From positions 806,001-870,000 of the forward strand of contig JAMLGU010000001.1 of NCBI GenBank assembly GCA_023957575.1: 64,000 bases of DNA, written 5' to 3'. Each line of letters opens with the position of its first letter. Within the stretch, counting starts at the first letter, position 1. The stretch comes from Chitinophagaceae bacterium. Its GTDB lineage: Bacteria > Bacteroidota > Bacteroidia > Chitinophagales > Chitinophagaceae. A program made the position numbers and the translations under genes. The notes under the pieces are model-generated. The model saw only the letters and a program-made list of their open reading frames with translations, was not told where the DNA came from and did no database searches. Shown here in pieces: positions 54,662 through 64,000 of this stretch.

Positions 54662-55498
54662 TTACCCTAAAACCAATTCCTTCACTACAATAAAAACACC
54701 CATAATCAGTATAAACCATCCAAATAGAGGTTTTAGTTTTTTGCCATCCATTTTTTTGGAAATGCCAATACCAATGAACATGCCAAGTATAGCCGCGGCA
54801 GATACTTTGGCCAGTAATACTTTGTCAAACTGTACGCCGTTTATAAGATCGCCTGCAAAACCGATTAATGAATTAATGGTAATGATAAACACCGAAGTGG
54901 CTATGGCATATTTTAAATCGAGATTAGCATAAAACAACAATGCAGGAACAATCAGAAATCCGCCTCCCGCTCCCAGAAAACCGGTTACAAGCCCTACCAA
55001 TAATCCAATGATTATTAATCTGCTGCCTGATACTGTTGTGTTTTGAACTTCCCGGTTTCTTCTGATCATTGATAGTGCAGCTGCTATCATCAATACGGAG
55101 AATACGACCATTATCAGGGTGTGTTTGCTGAGTTGAAAATTGCCTGTCGAAAAAATAATTTCCGGCAGCGCCGGCAGGATAAATTTTCGGGTGAGCAATA
55201 ATGTTATCAAAGAAGGAATGCCAAACAACAGCGCCGTTTTGATTTTTAAATTGTTTTGCCGGTGATGCTTGTACGAAGCAATGACAGATGTAATCCCTAC
55301 AATGAAAAGTGAATGTGTGGTAGCATTTTCGGGCGTTACCCCAAACAGATAAACTAAGATGGGAACTGCCAAAATAGAGCCGCCACTGCCAATCAGCCCC
55401 AATGATACGCCGATGAGTGTGGAAAGTAAATAACCAAGAATCTCCAAATAATTAGGTTTAAAAAATAATAAAACTGCAAAGAAAAGTGAAAGTAGCAA
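54662..55498 (-). CDS. TauE/SafE-family sulfite/anion permease
   Basis: 278 residues, eight predicted membrane helices in two homologous halves: GVSLGLIGSGGSILAVPILVYLFGVTPENATTHSLF and GLVTGFLGAGGGFLIVPALLFYANLDLKYAIATSVF, the G-x-G-G-(S/G)-x-x-x-x-P repeat of the family. These permeases export sulfite, sulfoacetate or related anions; the substrate is not known. Divergent from the GH2 gene (15 bases between open frames, 93 to the chosen GH2 start). Confidence 0.88.
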   Translation of the reverse strand: MLLSLFFAVLLFFKPNYLEILGYLLSTLIGVSLGLIGSGGSILAVPILVYLFGVTPENATTHSLFIVGITSVIASYKHHRQNNLKIKTALLFGIPSLITLLLTRKFILPALPEIIFSTGNFQLSKHTLIMVVFSVLMIAAALSMIRRNREVQNTTVSGSRLIIIGLLVGLVTGFLGAGGGFLIVPALLFYANLDLKYAIATSVFIITINSLIGFAGDLINGVQFDKVLLAKVSAAAILGMFIGIGISKKMDGKKLKPLFGWFILIMGVFIVVKELVLG

Positions 55499-55591
55499 AC
55501 TAATGGGTAATAATTGTTACACTGTAAAAAAATAAATGGTATTTTCACAAAACAGGATTCTCTTAATGAAGTATTCGGTAATTATGTTTTT

Positions 55592-58183
55592 ATGCAAATT
55601 ATTTTAAGATCAATATTTTTATTTTTTTTAGTACTCGGTAGTTTGTCAGTTATGTCGCAGGAAGCAGTTTCTTTTGTATTAAAGTCTGATTGGAAATTCA
55701 GGCAGGCAAGGCTCGAAAATTGGTATCCGGCAGAGGTGCCCGGCACGGTGCATACCGACCTTATGAAGAACAGAATCATTGAAGACCCCTATTTCAAACT
55801 CAATGAAAGAGCCGTTCAGTGGGTGGATAAAGAAGACTGGATATATAAAACCACCTTCAGTTTGCCACAGGATATACTGCAAAAAAAGCATATCGAAATT
55901 CATTTCAAAGGATTGGATACTTACGCTGATGTTTTCCTGAATGGCGAAAAAATAATCAGCGCCGATAACATGTTTAGGGAATGGAGCGCCGAAATAAAAA
56001 GCAAGTTAGCGCCGGGTGAAAATAAGTTGAAGGTTTATTTTTATTCACCGATAAAGATGGATCTCCCAAAATGGGAGGCATTGCCATTTCAGTATGAGGC
56101 CTCCAATGATCAGTCGGAAAACGGCGGCTTGTTTAACAAAAAACTAAGCGTATTTGCCCGAAAGGCAGGTTATCACTATGGTTGGGACTGGGGTCCAAGA
56201 TTAGTTACTTCGGGCATCTGGCGGCCTGTGGAAATAAAAGCCTGGGATGATGCACGCATAGAAAATATTTTCTATCAACAAAAAAACGTATCGGTCAAAA
56301 AGGCGGATATTTCTGTAATTGGAGAAATTATTGCCGACAAAAATATTGAAGATGCCCGGATGATGATCTCTGATAAAACAGGTAAAAAGGTTTTGGCAAC
56401 AAAGAAAGTCAAATTAGCTAAGGGGTTAAATAAAATTGAAATTCCGATAAGCATCAGCAATCCCAAACTTTGGTGGAGCAACGGATTGGGAGAACCCCAT
56501 TTATACGACTTTAAGGCAGAAATAATTGTTGATTCAAAAACGATTGATACTAAGGAAGAAAAAATCGGTATCCGATCCATTAAAGTGATTCATAAACCCG
56601 ACGAACACGGCAAGTCATTTTATATAGAACTGAATGGAAAACCTGTGTTTGCCAAAGGCGCAAATTATATTCCGAATGACATGTTTTTACCCAGAGTCAG
56701 CAATGCTAAGTACGAAAAAGTAATTCTCGATGCCGTAAATGCCAATATGAACATGCTTCGGGTGTGGGGCGGCGGTATTTACGAAAACGATATTTTTTAC
56801 GATTTGTGCGACAAATATGGCATTATGGTCTGGCAGGATTTTATGTTTGCCTGTAGTGTGTATCCTGCAGAAGGCGCGCTGTTGGAAAACATGCGCAAGG
56901 AAGCCATAGAAAATGTAAGAAGGTTAAGAAACCACCCGAGCATTGCGCTGTGGTGTGGCAATAACGAAAACAATGAAGCCTGGTTTGGCTGGGGTTGGAA
57001 AAAAAAGTATGAAAAACAAAATCCGAAATATGCCGAACTAATTTGGAACCAATTGGTAGAGCAGTATCACGTGATGCTGCCAAAGGTGGTGAAGGAAAAT
57101 GATCCCGAAGCTTTTTACTGGCCTACATCTCCCTTTTCAGAATTCGGACAACTGAGCAATGACTCCAGCGGCGACAGGCATTACTGGCGCGTGTGGCACA
57201 ACAAGGAGCCGATAGAAAAATACAATATTGAAAGAAGCCGTTTTTTCAGCGAATACGGTTTCCAATCATTTCCCGAACTGGCAACAGTAAAACTGTATGC
57301 CCCCGACCCAAAAGACTGGAATATTCATTCGGAAGTGATGATGGCGCACCAGCGGGGAGGCGCTCATGCCAATGGATTGATAGAGAGCTACCTGTTGAGC
57401 GAGTATCGCAAACCCAAAGATTTTGAGTCATTCCTCTACATGAATCAGGTGCTTCAGGGCGATGCCATCAAAACGGCTATGGAAGCACACCGCAGGGATA
57501 TGCCTTACTGCATGGGAACCTTGTACTGGCAACATAATGACGTGTGGCCGGTGGCATCTTGGTCTGCCAGAGATTATTATGACAGATGGAAGGCGCAACA
57601 ATATTTTGCCAAAGAGGCTTACAGGGATATTTTGGTTTCTCCTATTGAAAAGGAAGGAAAGTTATTGGTGTATATTGTTTCTGACAGGCATAGCAAGGCT
57701 TCGGGAAGTTTAGAATTGACCGTCATAGGGTTGGATGGTAAAATAATGAATCAATACAAAGTAGTATCTGTAGTGCCGGAAAACAGCAGCAATGTGCAGC
57801 TTTCTATCGGTGTAGATGAATTGCTGAAAGGAAGCTGAAGGGAAGATGTCGTTATCAGCGCTGTTTTTCGGGAAAAAGGTGGAAATATTTATACCAATAA
57901 TTATTTTCTGGTAAAGCAGAAGGATATGAATTATCCTGATGTGGCCATTACAAAAACCATCAAACCTGTTGCCGGAGGATATGAAGTAACCTTGTCGGCT
58001 GATAAATTTGCCCGGGCAGTGTATATGTCAATTGAAGGAATAGATAACTTTTTTGAAAATAATTATTTCGATTTGTTGCCGGGCCAAAAAGTTAAGGTGA
58101 AAGTTTTTACGACACTCCCTTTATCGGAGTTCAGCAACCAACTGAAAATCACTTCCTTGGTAGAAGGATATTATAAAGGTTAA
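55592..58183 (+). pseudogene. GH2 beta-mannosidase broken by in-frame TGA
   Basis: ATG 55592 gives signal MQIILRSIFLFFLVLGSLSVMSQ. The frame is open for 748 codons to TGA at 57836-57838, and then continues in the same frame for 114 more codons (REDVVISAVFREKGG ... SLVEGYYKG) to a stop at 58183. Catalytic parts are before the TGA: LWCGNNENNEAWFGW (acid/base Glu) and RFFSEYGFQSFPE (nucleophile Glu), plus the GH2 sandwich FHFKG-like IHFKGLDTYADVFLNGE. Without the last C-terminal domain the 748-residue protein may still fold. Family length ~860. Confidence 0.85.
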
Positions 58184-58208
58184 CACATTGATTATCAATG
58201 TTATTTGC

Positions 58209-58295
58209 GGAGACCAAGGGATTCGAACCCTTGATCCGCTTTAGACGGATACACACTTTCCAGGCGTGCCTCTTCAACCACTCGAGCAGGTCTCC
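58209..58295 (-). tRNA. tRNA-Ser (anticodon GGA)
   Basis: On the minus strand GGAGACC ... GGTCTCC forms a 7-bp acceptor stem; the anticodon loop CTGGAAA gives GGA (reads UCC, Ser). A long variable arm (TCCGTCTAAAGCGGA) marks it as class II, as tRNA-Ser should be. T-arm GGGTTCGAATCCC. CCA is not encoded. Confidence 0.96.
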
Positions 58296-58313
58296 AAAAA
58301 TAGGGTGGCAAAG

Positions 58314-59093
58314 TTAAGCATTATCATCTGTTAAATTAAATAATTCCATAGCATTTTTTGTGGTGAGGGTTTCAACATCTTCAATGGTCGTTGATTTTAA
58401 AGCAGCTAATTTTTCGGCAACGAGTGGAATATAGGCCGGCTCGTTCCTTTTTCCTCTGTGAGGCACAGGCGCCAGATAGGGTGCATCGGTTTCCAAAATC
58501 AGATATTCCATCGGTAACTGAGTAACCACCTCTGCCAGACCCGCATTTTTAAAAGTAAGCACGCCACCAATACCTAAGTAAAAACCTTCTTTAATAATTG
58601 ATTTTGCAAGTTCCAGGCTACCGCTGAAGCAATGAAACACGCCCCTGAGGCCTTTAGGAGTATATTTTTTTATAACATCAATGCAGGCCTGAGTGGATTT
58701 TCGGCTATGAATAACAATCGGTATGTTGTACTCAATGGCCCATTCGGCCTGTTGTTCAAAGGCGTGGTATTGTTGCTCTTTGTAAGTAAGATCCCAATGA
58801 AAATCAAGCCCGGTTTCCCCGATGGCTACAAATTTTCTCTGTTTCAAATGATTTTCTACTGTTTTTAATTCTTCTTCTAAGTTTTCATTTACCGAACACG
58901 GATGCAGCCCCATCATACTCAGGCAGGTTGTGGGATGATTTTCTTCAAGCTGCAGCATGGCGCCGTGAGTAGAGGCATCAATGGCCGGCATTAGGATTTT
59001 TTTTACGCCGGCTTTGCCTGCTCTTTCAATCATTTCGGGGTATTCTCCGCTAAACTCTTCACTGTAAATATGTGCGTGTGTATCTATAAACAT
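58314..59093 (-). CDS. TatD family metal-dependent hydrolase (DNase)
   Basis: 259 residues. FIDTHAHIYSEEF (H-x-H metal site), GETGLDFHWD (metal Glu), PIVIHSRKSTQACIDVI, GVFHCFSGSLELA and LILETDAPYLAPVPHRGKRNEP (C-terminal Asp and signature) are all present. TatD enzymes are metal-dependent 3' to 5' DNases/AP-type hydrolases. The gene follows the tRNA-Ser on the same strand, 18 bases away, but tRNA and gene are probably separate units. Confidence 0.93.
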   Translation of the reverse strand: MFIDTHAHIYSEEFSGEYPEMIERAGKAGVKKILMPAIDASTHGAMLQLEENHPTTCLSMMGLHPCSVNENLEEELKTVENHLKQRKFVAIGETGLDFHWDLTYKEQQYHAFEQQAEWAIEYNIPIVIHSRKSTQACIDVIKKYTPKGLRGVFHCFSGSLELAKSIIKEGFYLGIGGVLTFKNAGLAEVVTQLPMEYLILETDAPYLAPVPHRGKRNEPAYIPLVAEKLAALKSTTIEDVETLTTKNAMELFNLTDDNA

Positions 59094-59232
59094 CGTAAAA
59101 AGATAAATTTTCTTTTATTTATAACTCTTTAATAATATTTTTTTTGTGAAAGTGTTTAAAACAATTTAACTTCACAGCCAAGTTTTCATAGGGTACGGAT
59201 TAAAAATCGGGCTTGGGTATTCACTCAGGCCC

Positions 59233-59895
59233 TTATTTATTTAGTAAAGAACTATTCAATGCCTCGAACCTGAATCCTTTTTTACTAAAATGTTCCAATA
59301 TTCCGGGTAATGCGTAACGCATCCGCATATATGCCTTTTCGCTGTCATGAAAAACGATAATTGAACCGTTTGTACTATTATTAATGACATTGAGCAGGCA
59401 GTCTTCAGGGCTTAATTTGTTGTCAAAATCGCCACTGAGTACATCCCACATGATTACTTTAAAGCCATTGGCTTTGTATTGATGCGTATCGCTTATCGCT
59501 TTGGCCTGAAAACGGGTAATTCTACCATAAGGAGGTCTAAACAGATCAGAATCAATAAATTGTGCAGCTTCAAGTATATTGGCTATGTATTCTCTGTCTT
59601 TGGTTTTCCAGCCGTTTAGATGGTTGTGGGTGTGGTTGCCCACCGTATTCCCTTCTTCAAGTATTCGTTGGTAGGTTGCTTTTTCAGCCACTACATTTTT
59701 CCCAATACAGAAGAAAGTGGCTTTAGCATTATATTTCTTCAATTCATCCAGCACAAAGTTAGTTGCTACAGCATGTGGCCCATCGTCAAACGTAAGATAG
59801 AGCGCCTTTTCATCAGTAGGAATATTCCAAATATATGACCTATACAATATTTTAAGCCATTTAGGCGTTTTAATGAAATACATATTATGGTTCAA
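59233..59895 (-). CDS. Polysaccharide deacetylase (NodB-like)
   Basis: 220 residues. NodB motifs: YLTFDDGPH (T-F-D-D, catalytic/metal Asp), NHTHNHLNG (H-x-x-x-H metal), FRPPYGRIT and WDVLSGDFD, IIVFHDS. No clear signal peptide; the first 30 residues are hydrophobic-basic (FIKTPKWLKILYRSYIW), possibly a membrane anchor. It removes acetyl groups from peptidoglycan or an exopolysaccharide; substrate unknown. Leftward, before TatD. Confidence 0.88.
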   Translation of the reverse strand: MNHNMYFIKTPKWLKILYRSYIWNIPTDEKALYLTFDDGPHAVATNFVLDELKKYNAKATFFCIGKNVVAEKATYQRILEEGNTVGNHTHNHLNGWKTKDREYIANILEAAQFIDSDLFRPPYGRITRFQAKAISDTHQYKANGFKVIMWDVLSGDFDNKLSPEDCLLNVINNSTNGSIIVFHDSEKAYMRMRYALPGILEHFSKKGFRFEALNSSLLNK

Positions 59896-60027
59896 ATTTA
59901 ATTACAAATGTTTTTACAGGAATTTAATTTTTAAAACCAAAAGTTAAATACTTTTGAACCGATCCCCGAACTTATGGATTATTTTTGTTTTGGGGTCATA
60001 GAGGAAACAAACTGTAAATATTTATTT

Positions 60028-60249
60028 ATGTCATTAAAATCTATTAAAGACTACGAAGAACAGCGTAATAAGCGGTTGGTGGGCATGAGGTCATTACTGG
60101 TTTATGCTATGGGGTTGTTGTTTGTTTTGCTCGGGGCTTTTGTTATTTACCGTTACAAGGCAGATACTACCTATACAGTTCTGGGGGTTGTTATTGTTCT
60201 GTATGGTGTTTGGCGTACTTATAAGGCTTTAAAAGGAAGAAGAAATTAA
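60028..60249 (+). CDS. Small hypothetical membrane protein (DUF-like, two TM)
   Basis: 73 residues from ATG 60028 (MSLKSIKDYEEQRNKRL); an upstream ATG at 59974 in the same frame adds 18 residues lacking this character. Two membrane helices (SLLVYAMGLLFVLLGAFVIY and YTVLGVVIVLYGVWRTY). It lies 59 bases before the PstS-like gene in the same direction, and is the first of a likely unit with the PstS-like and TPR genes. No known function. Confidence 0.65.
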   Translation: MSLKSIKDYEEQRNKRLVGMRSLLVYAMGLLFVLLGAFVIYRYKADTTYTVLGVVIVLYGVWRTYKALKGRRN

Positions 60250-60308
60250 ATTGTATAACTATTTGATTATGATGCTGTTAAAGAGATTGTATTTGTAAAA
60301 AGGAAGAA

Positions 60309-61238
60309 ATGAAACAGTATTGGATACTATTGATTATTGGCTTTTTAGGGTTAGGTGATGTTTCGTGTACTTCTTATAAAGAAAAAGATAATCAAAAACA
60401 GGATACACCTTTGCGGGGAGAAATCACCATCAGCGCCGATGAGTCATTCAAGCCTATCATTGATGAGCTTGTAAAAGTGTATGAGTCAAACAACAGAGGC
60501 ACACAGATTAATGTGGAATACAAACCGGAAGCCGATTGTGTTAAAGATTTGTGGAACGACAGTATCAGAATGGTGATTTCTACTATTGAATTGACGGAAC
60601 CGGAAAGGCTGTCGGTGGTTGACTCCTTGCGTACAGTTGTAAAACAGCTGGCAGTTGCAAGGGATGCAATAGCCGTAATAGTAAATCCTCGTTCTTCAGA
60701 CTCATTATTTAATATGGCAGAAATTAAAGAAATATTGACCGGTAAGAATGTCAAAGGACTTTTTCCCGTATTTGATGGTGTTAAAGCCACAAGTACAGTT
60801 CGGTATATCATGGATTCGGTATTGAAAGGCGAAAAACTTACTGAAAAAGCAGTAGCTACCCGTACCAGCGACTCTGTAATCAATTATGTAGCCCGAACAC
60901 CCCTTGCGGTCGGTTTTATCGGGGTAAGCTGGATAGGAAATCAGGATGACAGAGAACAGTTAAGTTTTTTAAAAAAAGTTAAAATTGCCCATTTAGAAAG
61001 CAACGATACACCCGGAAAATATATCTTACCATTGCAAGCGAATTTATATATGAAAAAGTATCCGATGACCAGAGATCTTGTATATATTTTAAAAGAAAGC
61101 CATAAGGGCCTGGGGTGGGGTTTTGGAAACTTTATGAGCGGAGAGATTGGGCAGTTAATTTTTAAACGAGCGTATTTAATGCCTGGTTTGAAGAGTTTCA
61201 GATTAAGGCCGATACAACTAAATGAAGACGAAAAATAA
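60309..61238 (+). CDS. PstS-like phosphate-binding lipoprotein
   Basis: 309 residues. MKQYWILLIIGFLGLGDVSC gives a lipoprotein signal (VSC). The mature protein resembles periplasmic phosphate-type binding proteins (ITISADESFKPIIDELVKVYE, VEYKPEADCVKDL, ARDAIAVIVNP, GKYILPLQANLYMKKYPMTRDLVYI). No PstABC follows, so a typical transporter is not suggested; in Bacteroidota such stand-alone PstS-like proteins often precede TPR proteins, as here (49 bases). Confidence 0.82.
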   Translation: MKQYWILLIIGFLGLGDVSCTSYKEKDNQKQDTPLRGEITISADESFKPIIDELVKVYESNNRGTQINVEYKPEADCVKDLWNDSIRMVISTIELTEPERLSVVDSLRTVVKQLAVARDAIAVIVNPRSSDSLFNMAEIKEILTGKNVKGLFPVFDGVKATSTVRYIMDSVLKGEKLTEKAVATRTSDSVINYVARTPLAVGFIGVSWIGNQDDREQLSFLKKVKIAHLESNDTPGKYILPLQANLYMKKYPMTRDLVYILKESHKGLGWGFGNFMSGEIGQLIFKRAYLMPGLKSFRLRPIQLNEDEK

Positions 61239-61286
61239 ATTTTTATACTATATTTACACACTCAAAAAACTATAAACTATAAAAAG

Positions 61287-63020
61287 ATGATTAACAAAAA
61301 ATTACTTTTATTCGTACTTGGTGGAATGATAATGGGACTTGCCAATGCCCAGTCGTTGCGCGATGGAATTAAAGAACTCTATTCGGGCAGGGTAGTTGTT
61401 GCAGGCAAAATTTTGCAAAAGTATGAAAACACTCCTGAGGGCGCTTACTGGCTTGCGCGTAATTATTTGATTGAAGATCGCCCGGATTTGGCCAGACAAA
61501 CCTTCGAAAAAGGCTTGGCTAATAACCCCACAGCGCCTTATTTGCTGGTAGGTAAAGGTTATTTTCTTTTGAAAGATAAAAAAGTAAATGAAGCCAAACA
61601 AGCATTCGAAGAAGCTTTAACCAACTCAAAAGGTAAAAAGCAGGATGATCCTGCAATTTTAAATGCAGTGGGTAGGGCAATGTCGCAGGCTTATGCTCTT
61701 TTTGACAAAGTAGGCGATATTAATTGGGCCGTACAAAAATTAGAAGAAGCCGCTAAAATTGCTACTTCTGCAAAGAAAAAAGACAACTGGATGATTGCTG
61801 ATATCTATATCAATCTGGGAGATGCTTATCGCAGAGCAAATCCCGGTGAAGGCAGCAAGGCTTTTGATGCCTACCAAAGCGCCTTAAATGTTGACCCGCT
61901 TTTTGCACAGGCCGATTATAGAAAGGCATTGATATTTAAATCGCAAAGAAACTGGCCTTTATTTGAAGATAATATTAGAAAAGCAATAGCCTCTGATCCT
62001 AACTTTTTGTTTGGTTATTATGAACTTTATTATTATAAATTAGGGTTGAAAGATTTTGAAGGCGCTCAATCAATTGGAAAGCAAATAGTAGAACACTCAC
62101 CTGATAATCCAAATAATGAGTACTTCAATGCCATGAGTTTTTATTTCAATAAAAATTATGATGGGGCTATAGCTTCTGGCCAAAAATTACTCAATAGCGG
62201 AAGCCAAACGATCAACCCAATGGTTTATAAATTAATTGCATATTGTAATATTGAAAAAAAGGATACTGCCAAGGCAATTCCTTTTGTGGAAGATTATTTT
62301 GCAAAGCAAAAAAAGGATGATTTTGTACCTGGAGACTACACGCTTAAAGCAATGGCCTATTCTACCACTCCCGGAAAAGAACATTTGGTTTATCAAAGTT
62401 ATCTGGATGGTCTGAAGGCGGATACAGTTTTAGAAAACAGAATTGATATGCTGCAGGAAGGCGCTAAGTTTTTTGCAGATAAGGGTAAATATGAAATGCA
62501 GGGCGAACTGTTGGCAAAACTGATAGAAATTAAACCGGCCGACAGAGTAACAATTAATGATTACTTCAATGCCGGATATTTTGGTTTTTATAGAGCAGGA
62601 CTGTATGAAAAATCCTGGAAAGTCTTTGATCAGATGAGAACTAAGTATCCTGACGTTAACTATGGTTACTTATGGACATTTAACTGTAGCAAAATATACG
62701 ACTCAGCTAATGCTAAAAATATTTTAGTTCCCGATGCCGAAAAACTGATTGCTTTTTCTAAAAAAGATACGTCAAAAGATGCAATGAGTAATACTTTTTC
62801 GGCTACATGGACACTGGCAAACTACTATAATGATGTAGTTAAAGATAAAGTGAAAGCAATACAATATCTTGAAATGTGTAGAGATGCTTCTCCAAATGAT
62901 GAAACTAAGCAATCGCTTCAATCCAGTATAGATATGCTGAAAAAAGTAGCTTCCGGAGCAACAAAAACTACCGCCGCAACCATGCCTAAGCAAACGGTTA
63001 AGCCAAAGGGTGGGCGATGA
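61287..63020 (+). CDS. Secreted TPR-repeat protein
   Basis: 577 residues, signal MINKKLLLFVLGGMIMGLANAQ. Many TPR units from about residue 30 to 560 (LARQTFEKGLANNPTAPYLLVGKGYFLLKDKKVNEAKQAFEEAL, KAFDAYQSALNVDPLFAQADYRKALIF, AIQYLEMCRDASPNDETKQSL). Ends with a Lys/Thr/Pro-rich tail. Likely a periplasmic protein-interaction scaffold, co-transcribed with the PstS-like gene; no specific function. A terminator follows. Confidence 0.83.
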   Translation: MINKKLLLFVLGGMIMGLANAQSLRDGIKELYSGRVVVAGKILQKYENTPEGAYWLARNYLIEDRPDLARQTFEKGLANNPTAPYLLVGKGYFLLKDKKVNEAKQAFEEALTNSKGKKQDDPAILNAVGRAMSQAYALFDKVGDINWAVQKLEEAAKIATSAKKKDNWMIADIYINLGDAYRRANPGEGSKAFDAYQSALNVDPLFAQADYRKALIFKSQRNWPLFEDNIRKAIASDPNFLFGYYELYYYKLGLKDFEGAQSIGKQIVEHSPDNPNNEYFNAMSFYFNKNYDGAIASGQKLLNSGSQTINPMVYKLIAYCNIEKKDTAKAIPFVEDYFAKQKKDDFVPGDYTLKAMAYSTTPGKEHLVYQSYLDGLKADTVLENRIDMLQEGAKFFADKGKYEMQGELLAKLIEIKPADRVTINDYFNAGYFGFYRAGLYEKSWKVFDQMRTKYPDVNYGYLWTFNCSKIYDSANAKNILVPDAEKLIAFSKKDTSKDAMSNTFSATWTLANYYNDVVKDKVKAIQYLEMCRDASPNDETKQSLQSSIDMLKKVASGATKTTAATMPKQTVKPKGGR

Positions 63021-63038
63021 TTTTTTAATAAATTGATT

Positions 63039-63073
63039 AAAAAAACTGTCAGAATGTTCTGGCAGTTTTTTTT
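63039..63073 (+). terminator. Intrinsic terminator after the TPR gene
   Basis: ACTGTCAGAA (63045-63054) pairs with TTCTGGCAGT (63057-63066), with one G-T pair, flanked by A run and T run. It separates the TPR unit from nuoA. Confidence 0.85.
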
Positions 63074-63144
63074 ATTTTTGGTTAATTAAAAAACATGAGG
63101 TAAATTGGTGGCTCTACCTTATTTTTGTGCATCTCTTTATTGCT

Positions 63145-63534
63145 ATGGTATATTTAATAATAAACAACGGAAATACATCAGCCTCATTCCTCCCGGTAGG
63201 CTTGCAGATAGCATTCGCAGCAGGGCTAATAATTCTTTTAATAATAGTAACGAACCTTTTAGGCCCCAAAAGAAAGACTACCGATAAATTAAAAAGTTTT
63301 ACCAGCGGTATCTCTTCTCATGGAGAGGCAAGGCAGCCGATGGCTGTAAAATACTTTTTAACTGCCATCCTGTTTGTTTTATTTGATGTGGAAGTAGTAT
63401 TTTTTTACCCCTATGCCGTAATTTTTAAAGAAATGGGCTGGCCGGGTTTTCTGGCAGTATTGATGTATGTAGGGTTTTTTATAAGTGGATTTATATATAT
63501 AGTAAAAAAGGGAGCTTTGAATTGGGAGGAGTAG
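63145..63534 (+). CDS. nuoA: NADH-quinone oxidoreductase subunit A
   Basis: 129 residues from ATG 63145 (MVYLIINNGN), with three membrane helices and the subunit-A pattern: KSFTSGISSHGEARQPMAVKYFLTAILFVLFDVEVVFFYPYAV (with conserved FxxxDVExxFxxPxA-like segment). Part of the Complex I membrane arm at the junction with the peripheral arm. An ATG 18 bases upstream is the open-frame start. Next gene is nuoB, 76 bases on. Confidence 0.94.
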   Translation: MVYLIINNGNTSASFLPVGLQIAFAAGLIILLIIVTNLLGPKRKTTDKLKSFTSGISSHGEARQPMAVKYFLTAILFVLFDVEVVFFYPYAVIFKEMGWPGFLAVLMYVGFFISGFIYIVKKGALNWEE

Positions 63535-63571
63535 TTTATATTTATATGGTTTTAGATTTGTAATTTAAGGC

Positions 63572-63599
63572 AAATCAAAAATCATAAATCAAAAATCAT
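63572..63599. repeat. Perfect direct repeat between nuoA and nuoB
   Basis: Two adjacent identical copies of AAATCAAAAATCAT (63572-63585 and 63586-63599), just before nuoB. Confidence 0.85.
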
Positions 63600-63610
63600 C
63601 AATTAAAATT

Positions 63611-64000
63611 ATGCGTCCGGTACAATATAATGTAAAAGTAAAAAAGTTAGAAAACGACATCAGTATGGCCGATATGCCCGAGGGGTATATGGGTGAGGGC
63701 TTTTTTGCTTCCAGTATGGATAAAATCATTGGTCTTGCCCGAAAAAACTCACTCTGGCCAATGCCTTTTGCCACCTCTTGTTGTGGAATTGAATTTATGT
63801 GTACAATGGCTTCTCATTATGATATCGGACGATACGGAAGTGAACGTCTTGCATTTACCCCCCGCCAATGCGATTTGTTGATGGTGATGGGTACTATTTC
63901 AAAAAAAATGGGACCGGTACTCAGACAGGTTTATATTCAAATGGCGGAGCCTCGCTGGGTATTAGCTGTTGGAGCCTGTGCATCCAGTGGCGGAATTTTT
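63611..64000 (+). CDS. nuoB: NADH-quinone oxidoreductase subunit B, partial
   Basis: 130 residues visible, cut by the window edge. NSLWPMPFATSCCGIEFMC (adjacent cysteines that bind cluster N2, plus one more Cys) and DLLMVMGTISKKMGPVLRQVYIQM, WVLAVGACASSGGIF (third N2 Cys) are subunit-B hallmarks. Starts at ATG 63611. Confidence 0.96.
   Translation, partial: MRPVQYNVKVKKLENDISMADMPEGYMGEGFFASSMDKIIGLARKNSLWPMPFATSCCGIEFMCTMASHYDIGRYGSERLAFTPRQCDLLMVMGTISKKMGPVLRQVYIQMAEPRWVLAVGACASSGGIF

Noticed and set aside
57926-58183. A separate small gene after the GH2
   Set aside because: It is in the same frame as the GH2, continues its C-terminal domain, and has no promoter or start context. It belongs to the broken GH2.

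Overview
The window is a chromosomal segment of a Bacteroidota bacterium, most likely of the Chitinophagaceae or a near relative. The evidence is the protein families (DUF5686 and DUF4271 proteins, a BamA/TamA-like barrel, a SurA-type isomerase, C10 peptidase, many LxxC lipoproteins with AQ-ending signal peptides), AT-rich DNA, TAnnTTTG-type -7 promoter boxes, and a strong bias to TAA stops. The species cannot be named from the sequence alone.

Layout. 1-1.4 kb: phosphoribosyltransferase (cut by the window edge) and ECF S-component, then rpsT. 1.5-8.8 kb (minus strand): alpha/beta hydrolase, SurA-like chaperone and the conserved rimP-nusA-infB translation/transcription operon. 9.0-11.2 kb: a two-gene type II restriction-modification system lying between housekeeping genes. 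11.5-18.5 kb: DUF5686 barrel protein, PhoH, YiiX-like hydrolase, Cys/Met-metabolism PLP enzyme, APC permease. 18.7-19.5 kb: repeat element, then a cobalamin riboswitch in front of a BtuB-like TonB receptor. 21.5-23.4 kb: lipoprotein and a C10 peptidase broken by one in-frame TGA. 24.2-26 kb: an intact tRNA-Arg(CCG) sitting exactly between the two halves of a second tRNA-Arg copy, each half carrying a GC-rich palindrome in a loop, followed by several palindromic repeat families. 26-33.6 kb: gpsA, hemW-like, BamA-like, Cdd1-like, DUF4271, hemD, Mur ligase. 33.6-39.9 kb: accessory stretch with a barnase/barstar pair, an IS200-type element, unknown lipoprotein and membrane protein, repeat copy, and an IS1634-like element inserted in a carboxypeptidase-regulatory-like gene. 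41.5-50.9 kb: a pectin/galacturonate operon (GH43, NTF2-like, GH28, GH105, uxaC, kduD, kduI, kdgF-like cupin). 50.9-64 kb: acyl-CoA ligase, TPR proteins, a decayed ParDE toxin-antitoxin pair, TauE/SafE permease, GH2 beta-mannosidase broken by a TGA, tRNA-Ser(GGA), TatD, polysaccharide deacetylase, PstS-like lipoprotein, and the start of the nuo operon (nuoA, partial nuoB).

How the genes work together. The 41.5-50.9 kb cluster encodes secreted/periplasmic depolymerisation of pectin (GH28, GH105, GH43) followed by cytosolic handling of unsaturated and saturated galacturonate (KdgF, KduI, KduD, UxaC) towards 2-keto-3-deoxygluconate. No SusC/SusD pair, pectate lyase, UxaB/UxaA, KdgK or Eda is in the window, so the pathway must be completed elsewhere.

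The most unusual signal is non-coding: at least four palindromic repeat families, one of which has entered the D-loop and T-loop of a split tRNA-Arg, and one of which keeps a conserved CTTGAT / ATCAAG-loop hairpin while its stem sequence covaries. The window also holds several separately broken genes (C10 peptidase, GH2, ParD/ParE, carboxypeptidase-regulatory-like protein).
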